NCBI GenBank assembly: GCA_027886175.1
Contig: JAJNNQ010000026.1
Span: 18,878,001 to 18,942,000, forward strand
Source of the DNA: Phylloscopus collybita
Lineage: Eukaryota > Chordata > Aves > Passeriformes > Phylloscopidae
Direction of reading: 5' to 3'
Length of the DNA: 64,000 nt
Both the position numbers and the translations under genes were made by a program. The notes beneath the pieces were generated by a model that saw only the letters and a list, made by a program, of their open reading frames with translations, was not told the origin of the DNA and did no database searches. Shown here piece by piece: positions 23,901-38,499 of the stretch (the stretch's first letter is position 1; every line of letters starts with the position of its first letter).

Positions 23901-26900
23901 ATAGGAGAAATAAAGCAATGGACAACCAAATTTGTAGCTGTTCCTCATGCATCTTTCAAGAGATGAGCCTTTCCAGAGAGATTCACAGTATATAGGAATG
24001 ATCAGGATATGCTTTGTTGTTCATTTTATCTGGTATTATATTCTATATTACTTCTTATGGTTTACTTCTTATTGTTTGGGGAGAGGGAGGGCAGAAGGGT
24101 TGTTTATGAGGGTTTGTGCTTTTTTCCCCTCTAAAACTTTATGTGTGGGCTTTTCAAAAACTTATTGCTCTACATTCTGAATAAAATACTTAACTTGGCC
24201 TCTATAACATGTTTAATCAAAACAGCTATAGTACAAATGGTTGGAAGTAAAGTAGTAAGGATTAAAGTGATTTTCAATTCTTTTCCTTCACTATTTTTTA
24301 TTACTTTGAAAGAAATGCAGAGCAGAGCCAGCTCACCAAAAAAACACAAAAACAAAAACACTAAGTTGACTAAGTTGTAATTCATATCCTCAGTTTAGTG
24401 TGTTAGTATCTCAAGTTTTCCTACGACAACTTTGCTCAGATATCTGAACTGCAGACTACAAATAAATACTGCTTTAGCATTTTGCTGTTATATTTGAGCT
24501 ATTCCATTACATATTGCTTCACCTCCGTGGCATATCTTTTTATTCTCGAATGTCTCAATCATTCTAACAAAAGTGAGAGTTTAGCTCCCAAGGTTGATTT
24601 TGTACTTTAAGGATATCTCCGCCTCCTCCTTGATTATATACTTAGCTACTTTTTCTTGACTGAAACTGTTATATAGAATATAAGCTATTGTACTCATAGA
24701 CGTATGTAAATGGAAACAAGGAAAAAAAAATAACCCATGCTGAGGGACATGTACATTTCCAAAAGACTGAGCAGGAGGTATGTAGACAAATCCTATTATT
24801 GGGTAATGAGATTTGTGCGCGTACCCGGACACTATTATGAAAATGTAGCTCTTTTTCAAAACAAAGTGAAAGAAGGGGGCAATCTTTTCAGCTGAGGTCA
24901 AATTCTGCTTCCAGTAAGGATGTAATAAGTTCCAATAAAATCAACCTTATTAGTGCTCAAAAGTAGCTGAAAGAAATAAGCAGCCTTTACACTCACAGAA
25001 ATTTCAGATGACTTTGAGCCTGATCATGCTCTCATTGAAAGTAACAGGAATTTTGCCAATGAGATGTAGCAACAAGCTTATTAATTACTAATCTGCTAAA
25101 GCTCTCTTAGTGTCAAGAAGTTTGCATTCCTTACAATAGTCTTCTATGAAGTGAAGCAATTCATGTAAAATCAGGAATGTTATGAATAAAAGATTCAACC
25201 ATTTCATCATTGATGGACTTGGAAGAAAATTCCGCCATGCATTTTTAAGTTATAAGTCAAGACCTTGATAGTAATTTAAAATTGTGAGTTTTAATATGCA
25301 ATAAATGTTGTATATCTACTCCATGTCTACTGCTACTGGACCACATAGAGTTATGTCCCCAAAGGTTTTGTGGTTTTTTGCTGTTTTGTTTTTTTTTTTT
25401 TATAATCACACTCAGACTATGCTTTCTCTTAAAGGAAAACAGTAACTAGTAATAAAAAGATTCTACCAGAAATGCTATTTAAGGAAAACATGCAACATGT
25501 TAAAACACATAAACCTGGAAGAATTAAGTGTCTATACAATTGGAGACAAAATGTATAAAAGATAAAAATTGAAGAGAGCTTTAGATAGTGCTGGTAGCCC
25601 TCGTGTTTTAGCAGCTCATATTCTGAAAAATACTTTATAAATAAAATATGCCTTTGCTTTGTTTAATATTCCTGGTAACCCAGAACCATTTAATAGTAGA
25701 AGATGGATAACTCATGAAAATTAAGTAATAATCTACTATTTTTAATTTTACAAATAGGCAGGTAAAAGTTTCATACATGACAGTAAAAGGTCTCCATATA
25801 TCTTAATTCCCTTTTTACATCACAGGGTTCCTTTCTCCCAGGAAATTCCTAGGGGAGAGGATCACTCACTCCTCTTGAAACTTGAGGAGTTGCAACTTCA
25901 GAAGTTACAGTGAACGCAATGTTGACAGTGGAGGTAGAATTTTTGCTGTCATGCCCAAAGTTATTCAGGAGAAAGTTTTTGTGTACTGAGATCACACTAT
26001 TATTTGCAAACAAGTGTGTCTGTTATATGCTGTCTCCAAGATGTGTGTTAAAACAGTACCTGTTCAAGTCATGGGATGATCAATTTTAAGGAATATTTCT
26101 AATCTAGGTGATGGTCTTATTTACTGATCCTTTCAGCTGAATGTATTGTATAGCTGTTAAAAATTGGATATAGGGTAAAAAAAATACTTGGCATTACAAA
26201 CGGAACAAATAAGTAGATTAATGGATATCATCTCTACTTTTAAGAACTGCACAAGCATTCATAACTTCATAAGCTAATACCTCCAATTTTTAAGCTGAAC
26301 ATGAATCGGATCAGATCAGGTGCCACTTCCTTTTCAAACAACCATGACAGATTTTAGAAAAAAAGTCATAAAGCAAAATTACAAGGGAATATTTTTTATG
26401 TTTGATAATACAGTGTCTCCCTCTCTCACCATCTGGATTTTCAAGCAAATGTGTACATGTGCAAATTGTGCATACAAAGGGTTTGGCTGTGAAAAATGTG
26501 ACTAAATTCTTCTCTCAGTGGCTAGGGTTTCCTCTCACTGGCTCAGGAGAAGGGAGACCCTTTCCTGAAAGGTGTGTCTCCATCTGTATTTTGCTGTCAT
26601 GTGTTACAGTATGTGTCCTACTTTTATTTCTCCCTTTTCACTGAAACTGCCATACCAGGTGAGATGATCTCCTAATTTTGCTCAGTGTGTACTTATGGAC
26701 TACATGCATATATTTTGAAGGAGACTGACTCTGTACATAAAGGAAAACAGCTGGAAGAACTGTGAAAAAAGTTTTGAGTGATGAGAACTCTTGTCATTAT
26801 GTCAGTTCCAACATGACCCTATTTTTAATCTGATTTTCATTGCTGTGAGTGAAACTGAACTTTTTCCTGTGTGAGGTTGACAACCCTGTAAAACTGTTGG

Positions 26901-29280
26901 AGACAAGTTCAGAATGAGACTTCATCTCTCTGGGAGAAATAGTGATAGCACTAAATAATGATTTAAAATTAAGGTATTGGTGAAACGTGGCTTCCATGTT
27001 TTATACTAAGATTATGTGACAGTAACAGAGTGCCACTGTTGTCATGGAGACTGAAAAATAATTGTTAACAACTCCTAAAAACAAAAAATAAAAATCTAGA
27101 ATTACTCCTGTCCTTTACCTTGCAAGTACTAATGTACAATTCTGTGATGCTTGTTTTAGACCCTGATGAAATAAACAACAATAAGTAGAAAATTTTGTCT
27201 CTAAATGTATGCTTTTGTTTTCCCAGAACCAAATTTAACTATAAATAATTGAACCTATGTACGTTTGTAAATGCCTACACAGCCGGCAGGCAAGAAGAAA
27301 AGTCTGCAAAAATTTCTGCAAAATCATGAAGAAATTACAGAATTCAGCAGCTACATCACACAGGGGAACCAACAAGCAAGAATCTGGTCCAGTGTTCCTT
27401 ACACGGGGCTTGAGGGGATTTGAAGGACTTGGAAAGAAATTTGCAGCAGGCATTTTACTGCAGGAGGGTGATACCCAAAATACACAGTGCAAAAACTCTT
27501 CAATTCATCTTGAAAATGCCAGCTTCTCAGCTGCAGCAATTTTGAGTCATAGCATGGAGCTGTCACCTGCCATGTGAGTTCTGTGACATGCTTCAGCAGA
27601 GGTCACTCTTTTCTTTCAAGTCACAGCTAGAGAAGACAGTTTCTATTCCCCTTTCCCTCATATGTAAAGAGATTAGTGAGTATTCACCTAGGAATAAATG
27701 TTCAACTTATTTAATAAAATATGTAAATGATACCAAGGTCAACTAGAAGAAGAGTGTGTGTTTGCAAGTTTAAGGTGAATATGTGGTGATGTGGGAAACC
27801 AGGATTTATTCCCTCTACTAAGACATCGTAATCAAAACTTCACTGTAAAATGGGTAATCCCAGGCCCTTTTTGGGAAAAGATTTCAGCTATACAATAAGT
27901 GTTACATATAGCTATACTTTTTCTAAATTATACTGTCATGATATCACAGATCTCAGGTAAAATGAACTTTCATAAATCTCCTAACTTATTCTTGCCCGGA
28001 AAGAGATATTTCTGTACTTTTCCAACAGAATTCTCTAGCAATACTTAAAAATCTTTTGGGTAGTAAGTCATGACATATTGTGAAAAGGGTTGTTCACAGA
28101 CTCCATGCAAACTCAGGAGACAATCCCCTTCATAAAGTATTTATGAACAAATGCAGATGTGTTAGTGATTAAAGACTGTTTTGATGCGCTAATAGCCACA
28201 CAGAATAAGACTGTAGCTTTGTTATTATGTTTTTTTTTATTGTCAGGAATGAAGTTTCTGAACTAACTGTAAATCCTTGGGTTTCTATATTTTATATGCT
28301 GACAATAAACACAAATGTTTTATAAACTTATTTTTTTTATTGTAAAAGAAATTTTAAATGAAAGAAAATGGAAAATACAAAACAGAGCATAATGATTGTT
28401 TGAAACCAAAGCCAAACACAAAACTTTGAATGACTGCATTGGGTGCTTGTGATTACCCAAAATTTAGCAGAATATCAAAATAAGATCAAAATTCTTGATT
28501 GAGTAGAGGACTTTTTTGGTCTATCAGCTGATATATTTTTACTGGTTAGTGGTTAAAACTAAACTTAAATTGTTATATATTGTGTTTCAAAGCTGAGATT
28601 TTGACTTCCTTTAGACAAAGCTGTTTTTCAAATTTACAGGTATTGTTATCACAGCAGAAGGTCACTTGAAATCTATTCTTTGGTCTAAATGATGTTTAAA
28701 ATCAATAGTAGTTCCTGAATAGTTTCCTATCCTTTTTGGTTCGGAATGGGTTTGAATGTCTCATTCAAAACAACACAGAATTTTCAGGCTCAAAGTCACC
28801 TTTCAAAAAGAGGGAGACAGGATTTTGTTTCTGTTAATTTCATTTTGCAATAGTGTTGTGATTTATTTATATCACCTCGACAACAGCTGCTGAAAAGATG
28901 CCCCAGGACAAAAGAATATATTCTTACTCTTTAAACCGATCACTTTAAAAAGAAGGCTAACACGTAGCTCATACAGATATAGGCTGTTATGCAAATATCT
29001 GGGTTCAGTGAATCATTAAATAAAGAGACAAAGTCACAGCTAGTGTAAGAGGGCAGTACTTGTGAAATGAATGGAGCCAGGCTTGCCTTTTTCAGCAAAA
29101 TATTTTGCCTGAGGCTTTTTAGCATCCAAAGTGTAAAGAGCCAGCATGCTCTCATTCTGCCTGAACTGTACAGTTTTGCTATGGAACAAAAGATTTTTTT
29201 CATTAGCAACAAGCCCATTGAAAACAGAAGCAATGGATCTTTTTAGCTATTAATGGGAAAAAAATAGCATAACATTAAGT
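20920..29280. other. Long anonymous non-coding stretch
   Basis: About 8.4 kb without any recognised gene, transposon or long tandem repeat. Open frames up to about 106 codons (for example 27257-27577 plus, 24581-24901 minus) show no domain, no good flanking splice sites and no preferred strand, and are taken as chance. A T run lies at about 25389-25400. Composition is AT-rich throughout. Confidence 0.55.
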
Positions 29281-29480
29281 ACACAATTGGGGAAATCCTC
29301 AAATTAAAATTCCTCACTCGGTGTTGGTTCAGCCATGCTTTGTGCAATTTATATCTCATTCTAAAGCGTGGGGGTCTGATTTTCCCAAATTCATATGATT
29401 AATTTCAACTCAATTTGTATGTACAACTTCAGTAATTGTACACACAAATCAGAGATTTGCCTATAAATGACCACCTATTC
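29281..29480. other. Weak candidate conserved non-coding element
   Basis: High-complexity sequence with several TAAT/ATTA cores (AATTAAAATTCC, GATTAATTTC, GTAATTGTAC) and no coding potential. Listed at low confidence because the evidence is texture only. Confidence 0.15.
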
Positions 29481-29990
29481 CTTTATAGGGGGTTAAAAAT
29501 TTGTTTAATTAGAACTGAAATATTGCCTGTAGGTAGTATTTACCTATTGGTAGACTCAAATACAGCATTTTCCTGATGATGGAGGAAAAACCTCTGTGTC
29601 CAGTCATGTAAGAAGATGTTTAAATAGTTCTTAAATTTTATTGGTCAAATGCATGCTTACATTTTCTTTGGACAAAGGATATTTATCTGAATTTGAACTT
29701 ACATATATAGCTGCGGACTTATTTCACATGCCAATTATTTTGTTATTTAAAACCTACAGTGCAGTAGCAGGGAACTTACAATTAGACAAAAGAGATTACT
29801 GAAAATGAACCATTCCATGTCTTTAAGTGTAGTCCTGCTGATCCAATTGAAATGGATAAGATTTACAGGACTGGCACCCTAGAGCATAAGGTCTTATGAT
29901 TCAGCAAAAAAGCCCCACATATAAGTAAATATTCCTCTTGGTCAGTTTATTTGTTCACAAGACTCCACTACAGATCAAAGACCACTAGTA

Positions 29991-30051
29991 GGGGAAAAAA
30001 AAAGAAAAAAGAAAAAAAAAAACCAAAAAACAAACAAACAAAAAACAAAAC
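29991..30051. repeat. A-rich low-complexity tract
   Basis: A runs broken by G, then irregular AACC and CAAACAAAC motifs, of the same type as the tracts near 17.2, 35.8, 47.4 and 59.0 kb. Confidence 0.9.
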
Positions 30052-30402
30052 GAGTTCTTCATTCATTTCTATGGAAGCTGGAGAAGGTCCAGAAAAAAAA
30101 TATCTTTTGACACATTTTGAGGAAAGCTAAAAGAACAGAACATGAGATAAGTTAAACAGATTTCAGATCAGTTTCTGCTCTCTGACACTGCTAGCAGACT
30201 TTCAGAAGTAAAAGGCAGAATCTCCTGCTAGTTTCATCTGTGTAACAGTGACTTCGATGGCATTTCACAGTTAACAGAACAGAATTAGATCCAACATGTC
30301 ACTTCTTACTAAACACATCCCAATACCTTTGCCTTTCAGGGCTTATCCTGTTTGCTAAGAAGGTGAAATAGAGCCATGTGATGTTTCTTTTGCCTTTTGC
30401 AG

Positions 30403-30618
30403 TGGCATAAAGGAGTCAAGCAACGCTTGATAGAAAAAATCCTTCAGCAACAGCAGGAGTGTTTGTTACCAGTGAAAGCTATAATTCATAGGGATGCTGT
30501 AATCTCATCTCCCCTGAAAACAAATCCTCTACCTTATCATATTTATCATTTTTTTCTCCCTCTATTTTTCATTATTTCATTTTGTAATTATTTTACCTAT
30601 GTCCATGAGAACATTTAG
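30403..30618 (+). other. Open frame behind a 3' splice-site-like motif, weak exon candidate
   Basis: A pyrimidine-rich run ending TTTGCCTTTTGCAG at 30402 is followed by a frame that stays open to a TAG at 30616-30618. It begins WHKGVKQRLIEKILQQQQEC, a plausible helical segment, but degrades into a hydrophobic Phe/Tyr-rich stretch that looks like translated AT-rich DNA. No good 5' splice site lies inside. It is most likely non-coding. Confidence 0.12.
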
Positions 30619-32487
30619 GGATCACTTTTTTTTGAAAGATGTTATGTGTAAAACACATTTGCATTGTATTGAGCCATCTATACATGTGAACTTATTTTCT
30701 ATGACTATGAAAGCTGGTAAACCTAGCTGTAATAAAAGCTATAACAGATAAAAGCTGTCAGACAAAGAAGCTGTCTTGGCCGCTGGTTTATTCCATTTTC
30801 TTCATTGCTACATGAAATTGGTTTCTCTTGTCCCCCAGAATAGGCAAAAGTTTTTCATCTTTTATCCTGATTCCTCTTGACTTACTCCAGCAATTCAGTC
30901 AAATTTTCTCTCTGCTGCTCAATAAAGTTAATAGGTTTTTTATAGGTGTAGAAGGATCAGAATTTGCTCCATTTGTTCCAAACATGCTGTGAAAATACTA
31001 ATGTGTTTACATAAAAGCAGAAGTCTGAAAACACAGTAAATCAACCCCATGCTGTTTCAGTGTCAAAAGCAAAAATTACTGAAAATGTCATTAAATCATT
31101 GCAAAAATGGTAAATTAAATCTAAGCTATAAATGATCAACAAATTAAAAGTGTTTTGAGTACAGCTGACAATGTTTGTTTTATGTCTCTGTAGATGTCAA
31201 AATTTAGACATAAATCCTGAGTGTCTAAACTAGATTTAGATTTGGCAGGGCTTTCTACAAGTAAATATGTTTTCTTCCTTTCTCAATCTATAATGCAGTC
31301 AATGTTTCTTTTTTAACAGGGCATTCAGACTTTCAGACAGTTTCATTACCTTTTGATAGCTCTAAAACTTTAGAGTTCGAGGATGATGTGTGAGTCAAAG
31401 TGGAAAAAGTAATATTTTTCATGTTACACCTTTAATGAAATAAAATATTATTTTCTGCTAAGTCATTAGTCTATTACTTTTAACACTAAATGGCATACTG
31501 TTGTAGACTGTACATTGCATCTGGGGAAAAAGAAATACATAAAGAAAGAATATGCAATCTCCTGGCTGCAGGATAGGAAGATAATTAAATTACTAAATTA
31601 TTTTTTTAAGTTTGCACATTACAGAGAGATTGATTGACTGATGTAAGCAGATTGCTCATTTGACTTTTCCAACAGCAAGTCCAAAAGGCTAACTTGCTGA
31701 TTGTAAACTTTGCAGGAAAAGGTTTCTTTTTCTATGAAGAAATATGAGTATGCAATATTATGAAGAGCTTTCAAAATTCCTCTAAAGATGTGACCTTTAT
31801 GCCACAAATCACACACAAATGTTAATGATGCTGAAGATATTTAAAACTATTTTTTAAAGATTCATGCAGATATTCATTAGTTTACAGGAGTAATATTTTC
31901 TTTTAATTGAATTTTGCTTTCAATTAAATTTTACAGTGTAGGATCAATAGAAAAGCACAAGGAACAACTGAGAATTTTGATTTAAATTCCTAAAAGAAAT
32001 ATGGACATTGCCATCATCTGGGCTCTCAATTTAAGGAACCTGAGGCAGTTACATCAAGAAGACCTTGAAGACCTATGTTGAGTCAGTCTTGCAAGTCTAG
32101 GCTAGAATGAAAGTGATAAGCATGAAATCTGTAAAACATCATATTGAAGAAGAGACATCCACTTCTGAAAATCTAATGAAGGATAAGTACTGAGTTTGTA
32201 TCTAATATCCCATTAACCTACAGAAAAGTGGTCTATCTCCCCTTTCTATACTCTGCTTATTTTAGGGGAGATGTTATGTGACTACCAGCAGGTGAATCAT
32301 GAGTATTGCACTGTACAGTAATTTGAAGGAGACTATTCTTCCTCCTTTCTGCTCGGTCTTTTAAAAATTTTACTTTTAAACAAGAAAAATTACTGCAGTC
32401 TTCTGATTTTTACTCTCCAGAGAGACCTAAACATGCTGAGACTGATATAGATCCAGAATAATATGGTAAGCATTAATAATACAGATA
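30619..32487. other. Non-coding stretch
   Basis: AT-rich; no repeat or gene recognised. Confidence 0.55.
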
Positions 32488-33447
32488 ATCATAGAATCAG
32501 AGAACCATTTAGGTTGGAAAAGACCTCTAAGATTATCAGGTCCATCCAACCTTTGACTGATCACCACCTTGTCAAATAAACCATAGCACTAAGTGACATG
32601 CCCAGGCTTTCCTTGATTACCTTAAGGGATGGTGACTATACTGTGGCTACACCACCTCCCTGGGCAGTCCATTCTAATGCTTAATAACCCTTTCCCAGAG
32701 GAAATTCTTTCTCATGTGCAATCTAAACCTCCCCTGGTGCGACTTGAGTTTATGTGTTCTTGTCCTGTCACTGGTTTCCTGGGAAAAGAGGGCAACCTCC
32801 ACCTTGCTACAGCCTCCCTTCATGCAATAAGGCTCTCCCTGAGCCTTCTTTATACAAGCTAACCAACCCCAGTTGTTTCATCTGCTCCTCATGATTTATG
32901 CTCCAGACCCTTCATCAGCTCTGTTGCGCTTCTTTGGACATGCTCTGGCACCTCAATGTCCTTCTTGTAGTGAGGGGTCCAAAACTGAACACAGCACTCA
33001 AGGTGCGCTTGCCTGCTGAGTGCAGGGGGCAATCACTGCCCTGCTCCTCCTGACCACACGATTCTTGTTAGAAAGCAGGATGCCATTGACCTTCTTGGCC
33101 CCCTGGGCACATGCTGGATCATGTTAAGCTGACCATTGATGCACACCTGGTCTTTTTCCAATGGACAGCTTTACAGCCACTCTTTCCCCAGTCTGTAGCA
33201 CCTCATGGGGTTATTGAGACCCTGGCACTTGGTCTTGTTGAAACTTATTTTGGTCTTGGCCTGTCAATCCATCAGTCCAGATTCCTCCAGATCAACACTC
33301 CCACACAATTGTGCTGTAGTTCCTGAGAGTGCACTTCATCTCCTCATCCAGATCAATAAAGACATTAAACAGGGCTGGTCCCAACAGTGAGCCCTCAGGG
33401 ACACCACTAGTGACTGAATGCCAAGTGAATGCAGCATCATTCATTGA
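32488..33447 (-). mobile_element. CR1 LINE, 5'-truncated copy
   Basis: The plus strand opens with ATCATAGAATCAGAGAACCA and TTTAGGTTGGAAAAGACCTC, the reverse complement of the canonical CR1 3' end. It continues through the ORF2 C-terminal region (landmarks CACCACCTCCCTGGGCAGTC, TTGTCCTGTCACTGGTT, GAGCCCTCAGGGACACCACT) to about 33447. The 3' end is well preserved. The body has small indels that break the frames, so no protein is expected. Confidence 0.95.
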
Positions 33448-35746
33448 ATTACAAACAAAATGTCAATAGCCTGTGTGAAATCCATAGCCTGAGGAAGGGA
33501 TGGGGTCTGTGTCATTCTTGCCTGTTACACATGTTATCTTGCACATAGAATGGTGAAAAGCAAGTCAAGTAATAAAGGAATTCTTAAATACTCAAAAAAA
33601 TAAAATCAAACAAAAAACTACCTAGAACCTGAAAATGAAGAATATGCAAGAAGGGAAAGTATCACATTATCACCTCTAAATGGTTTCAAACTATGTCCAG
33701 CTCAGCAACTGCTACTACAAACCATGTTTCACTTCTCTGTATTCGATATTCTTTTATGGGTTTCTCTTCCATAAATTTATCATCTTAAACCATGCAAACT
33801 ACTACGACTCTTAAGATGAGTCCTATCAAGTGATAGATATAGGGTTGTTTTGGTGTTCTTTTTTTCATTATGTCTTTAGTTGTGTTAACACTTTTCTAGT
33901 GTGTGGAATATCTAGTAATCAATATCTCAAAAAACTTATTCTGCTCTGTGTCTAAACTAGTTAGGCAGTGGTCATGAATGTTTCCAGGTGCTAGATATTT
34001 ACTATGTGCATCACTGAAAATTTTAAGTGGTCACTGGAATAGTTTTGTCCTAAGCTACCACTTTCTCAAGCATTCCCTGGATATGAAAAAAGAGTCTGGA
34101 GATTGCCAAAACTTTTGCAATAGGCAACCTGAATGTGGATTGTGCTATGTCTATTAGACTCTTTCTCAGAGAGCAAACCTTAGCATGTCCAATTCACTGG
34201 TATAAATATAGTCACAGGGCATCAGTAGGGACTGAAATGCTTCTACTAGTGATTCAAAGATGCTTTATAGAAAACAATGCATGACTTTTCAATGAATTCA
34301 AAATATTTAATTAATTTTCAGAATCTTATGAAAATACAATGGAAATACTGATAACGTGAATAGAAAATAATTATGTTCACATGACTGTCAATGTGAAAAA
34401 AACCTGATGAAGGGAACATGTTTTTTGGAAAGTATGTTGCTGTTTCTGTATTCAATTAACAGCTTCTGATAGTGAATTATCATCTCACTTGGGTGCTTCA
34501 TGGACAGCTCAGTTTAGAAGGCACTGCCTTTAGACACATTTTTAAAGAGTTTTCTCAGCTGGAGTGTGTTTGTGCTATTGATCCTCTGTCTAGGAAAATT
34601 CAAGAAGAGAGCAATGGAAACCAGGTTTGTATTTCTATAAGCATTGACAAACCCCAAACTTCCCTTTCTAAACTGCAGAGTAACAAGTATTTCTACCGAA
34701 TAGGTGCAGTTTATACTGACAATTTTAAAATCCCTGTGATAAGCCCAGAAAGCGTTTAGACTTTGCAGTGTCCTGTGGAGAAACACTAAGTGCTGTTAGC
34801 TGTGACAAAATTACCTGTGTATAAGTGCTGACTTGATATAAACAAGAAATGGTCTAAGAACCACTTGACAAAAGGAGATGGTCTGGCAGTGGCTTTCCTA
34901 CTACAGCTCAGTAAGGTGCAAAATGAGACATAGGAGCAGTTCCACTGTGCACAGCAAGATACAAAAGACTAGGACAAAGAACAGAATAAAATCTCACTCT
35001 AACAAACACCGAAGAGGAAATTTTCCTGAGGTGGAGGGTAGTTGCGTGAGACTGAGGGTAGCTGAGACCTGGAGTTTTCTGTGCCCTCACTCCAACAAGC
35101 AGTACAAGGTTTCAAATACCAACAAATAAAATATTGACAAATAAATGTATAAATTTAATTTCTATTGCTACTTTTCACTGAGATCTTTATAAATGGTCTA
35201 GTAAAAGGAAATAAATATTGTATACATGATAAGCCTTGCCCCAGCCTCTTAAGGAAATAAACCAAGCCAACTTTACCTCCAGAGGCTTTTTAAGCTGTGG
35301 TATTCATAAGGTGATCTGAAGAGCACAGGAAGAAGCATACATGAATAACTGTTTCTCTTTCCTCCGAAAGCGTATTTTGTGTGATTAGTTTAATTCATAA
35401 TTTGTTTTGAAGTAACTAATGTTTATTGAGTCCAGGGAAATCAACAATAGTCAACCTGACTTTACAAAGAAGTGAAAGAGTGTTAGAAATTTTTTGTCTG
35501 ATAAAATAACAGGCCTAGATTTTTAGACATTTTTGTGAGCCCTTTATAAAAGAAATAATTCATAATCCAGAAATTACTTTCCCGTTTTCTATCACCAAGT
35601 TAATTTCATTGAATACACCTTATATAGAATGCTAAGCATCATAGTTTTCATCATAGGAAAGAAGACCACATGGACTATTATTGATGGAATGCTGAAGTGC
35701 CCTAATGGCAAACTTCAGGAGTTAAAGCTGAGTATTTTACAGATAA
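33448..35746. other. Non-coding stretch
   Basis: No transposon or gene recognised. Opposite-strand frames of 90-95 codons overlap at about 34472-34786, and an 83-codon plus frame lies at 34878-35129; neither shows domain similarity. Confidence 0.5.
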
Positions 35747-35924
35747 CGCCCCCGCCCCCCAACAAAAAACCAACTAAGGAATGAAAAAAAAAAAAAAAAC
35801 CCCAAAAAAAACCAACAAACCACTCCTCACCCCCCCCCAAAAAACCCGCAACCAACACAAACAAACAAAAACACCAAACCAAACCAAATCTAAAAACAAA
35901 ACCCAAAACCAACAAACCACCACA
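35747..35924. repeat. A/C-rich low-complexity tract with C runs
   Basis: About 180 bp composed almost only of A and C, with C runs at 35747-35760 (interrupted by one G) and a run of nine C at 35830-35838. The minus strand therefore has several G runs that could form a G-quadruplex. The Phe/Gly/Val-rich minus-strand frame across it is an artefact. Confidence 0.92.
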
Positions 35925-38499
35925 GAAATTACTTAGTGCAAAAGTTTTATTTTGCACACAGAGGCTACTTCATGGATGTGAATTTGAACAAAATTTTAAA
36001 ACATTATCTTTCAGTCATGTATGAACCTCAGTTCACTAATAAACCTAAAAAGTTGCTCACAGCAACAGAAAGACACTTCTTTCCCCTCTGAGCTCTTGAA
36101 ATGTGATAGTAGTACCAAAGGTTTATCTGACAAACTATGCATACACAGCAGATTTACTATAAGTTGGTGACTAATTAAAAGAAGACTGAAAGAGCACATA
36201 AATGTAAAAGACTAGTAGCTTCAGTTCAAAACATATTCTAAAGGGCAAATGGAGATAAACCAAGCTTTATTTACTTCCTAACACATTCATGACTTGTAAG
36301 TTTTGATTTATCTAACTAAAACCTCTTCAAGTATGTAGCCCATATGCAGAGGCTGTGGTCTACCTTCATCTGGTCCAATTTTAAACACCCAGGTCAGTTG
36401 CAGAACCTGAAAAACTAACCCAAATTAATTACATTAATTTTGTAATTAATGGGGAGAGAGAAAGAGGGTTTTCCAAAATGTGGCTCAGCCAAACTGAGGT
36501 CTGCATTATAAAACAAGAATGAAATGCCTATTTTCCTCCTTCACCTCTGTAGATTTATCAGCACCAGCAATCAGTGAAACTTAGAAAATCATACACAGAT
36601 ACCTTTAATGCTTCAAATGAAGTAAGGGGAACATCCCAAGACACCTTGTGTTCACAAAATGCGAACAGATAAAAGTGAGACTGTATGACAGAAGACTGTA
36701 TGACACTTTTTGAATTTGCATGCAGACTTGATATGGGACAGAAAACTGACAATAAAATGCAGTTGTCTATCCTGCCTGATGTTTCTGCCTGGGATGACAT
36801 TCATAGCTGTTGAGCTGTCACCTAGGTCACAGAGGGTTGATAAAGATCATCTGCCAGACTTAAAAGTCTCAAAAACATCAGCAGCATTTTGAGGTGTTCT
36901 GGAACTGCTTTTCTTGTTTCTACCAAGTTACAGCCAAGGCTCTCTTCCATTCTGTGCTCCATGGATGAAGGCTGAGCCAGAGGACAGCAATGAGCTGCCC
37001 ATACAATTTCACAGCTGTTCCTTTGTGTGTCTCTGTCAGCATAAGAAACATTGCAGAGACAGCCAAGCTCTTTCCCAGTTATTCCTGTTCATCTTAGAGC
37101 TTAACTGAAATTTTTGACTTGATTGGTACCAAAAAGTTGTGAGTATTTAAATGCCTTGTCAAAACTTGTATTCCTTGCTTTATGCTATCTTTACACGCAG
37201 TTGAGGATAAATGATTTTTACAGTGTCCTGGCTTGTCTTGTACTTGATTTTGTCATGTTGACAGCATGGTTCTCTTTCTGAAGCAAACACACAATGAGCT
37301 GTGTCTTGTTGTATATGTCTGATGTTAAAAAGCAAAGTCAGGGAAAGCATACACTTTGAACAGGCATCCACTGCTGAGTTGCTTGTGAGTACTGACAAGT
37401 CAGCCTTGTTGGAAAGTTTTGCAGGACAGCATGTATCAGTGAGGGAGGAGGATATAAACACCTACAACTTTGCTACCAGGAGAGATTCACAAGAGATACA
37501 AATCAGCATAAATTTACTTAGACAGCAGTATCTTCCAATTACAATATGACATTCAAAAACATCAATGCAATGCAATGTTTAAAAATGTACATGTATCTGT
37601 GCTTAATACCAAGAGATGTCTGTAGAGTTCAAAAGTAAAATCATGCCTTTTATATGTCTTTAATGAGAGACACTTTTGAGAAAAAAATTACAGCATAGAA
37701 AGGGTAATCTTGTCTTCTGTTTTTGCCCTATAGCTCCTAGGAGCATGGAATATGATAATCAAAGAGTCTATACGAAATGCCATTCATGTACAATGGTTCA
37801 ATTGTTATTTAAATTATCTTTTCAGTGCTGCTACCCTGCTTTTGCCTATCAAGGGAACTGTGGGGAAGAAAGCTTTCTACCATAGCAGTTAATTTTGCCC
37901 ACATATAGAAGTTTGATTGTAAAAGCTAAATCTGGATGTGATATTGTGCAAGAAGAATATTTTTAATTTAGAGGTGGAAGCAATATTCATTGAAAAAAAT
38001 TATGAAAAAAATCAAAGATAACAAGCCTTGTGAATTTTGAACTGATAGTGTTATGTTCCACAAGTCTCCTTGGCTCACCTTTTAGATTGACATTAGAAAA
38101 GCTGCTTATTAGCCTTAATTTTTATTATGTTCGATCAAAAGTGTGGTAATTCTCTATTTTTTTTTTCCTTTCTGAAGCATTATCAGAGCCCTCGGGAGTT
38201 CTAAACTTTTTGCTTATCTGTGACAGCAATTCATATACCAAATAAACTTCAAAACAAATTTACTCCTCTTTGAAGTACAAAACTGCAGTGTTGAGGTCAT
38301 TTGCATTTACCCATTAAGCTATAGTATTTCTTTTTTTTTTTTTTTAATCAAAATGACAACCATTAATGACAAAAAATCTATTGAGTCTTTCTTTCTCTTT
38401 CTGCCTAGTGTGAAACTTATAGAATGATAATAATGAATCACCTCAGACAAGCACAGATGAAAATGAGTTCTGCCTACTACTGTATCTGAGCAGCTAGAC
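35925..38499. other. Non-coding stretch
   Basis: No transposon recognised. A small near-tandem duplication (GACTGTATGACA twice) lies at about 36679-36706, and a T run at about 38331-38345. Opposite-strand open frames near 37180-37549 have no recognised domain. Confidence 0.5.

Noticed and set aside
27257..27577. 106-codon plus-strand frame
   Set aside because: No recognised domain, no convincing flanking splice sites, and a competing 85-codon frame on the other strand; treated as chance.
34472..34786. Overlapping 95- and 90-codon frames on opposite strands
   Set aside because: No domain, no splice context; mutual overlap on opposite strands is typical of chance frames.
36914..37108. Exon-like frame after a pyrimidine-rich run ending in TTACAG, containing MKAEPEDSNELPIQ
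   Set aside because: The acceptor is weak, no matching donor was found, and the rest of the frame is Phe/Leu/Cys-rich noise.
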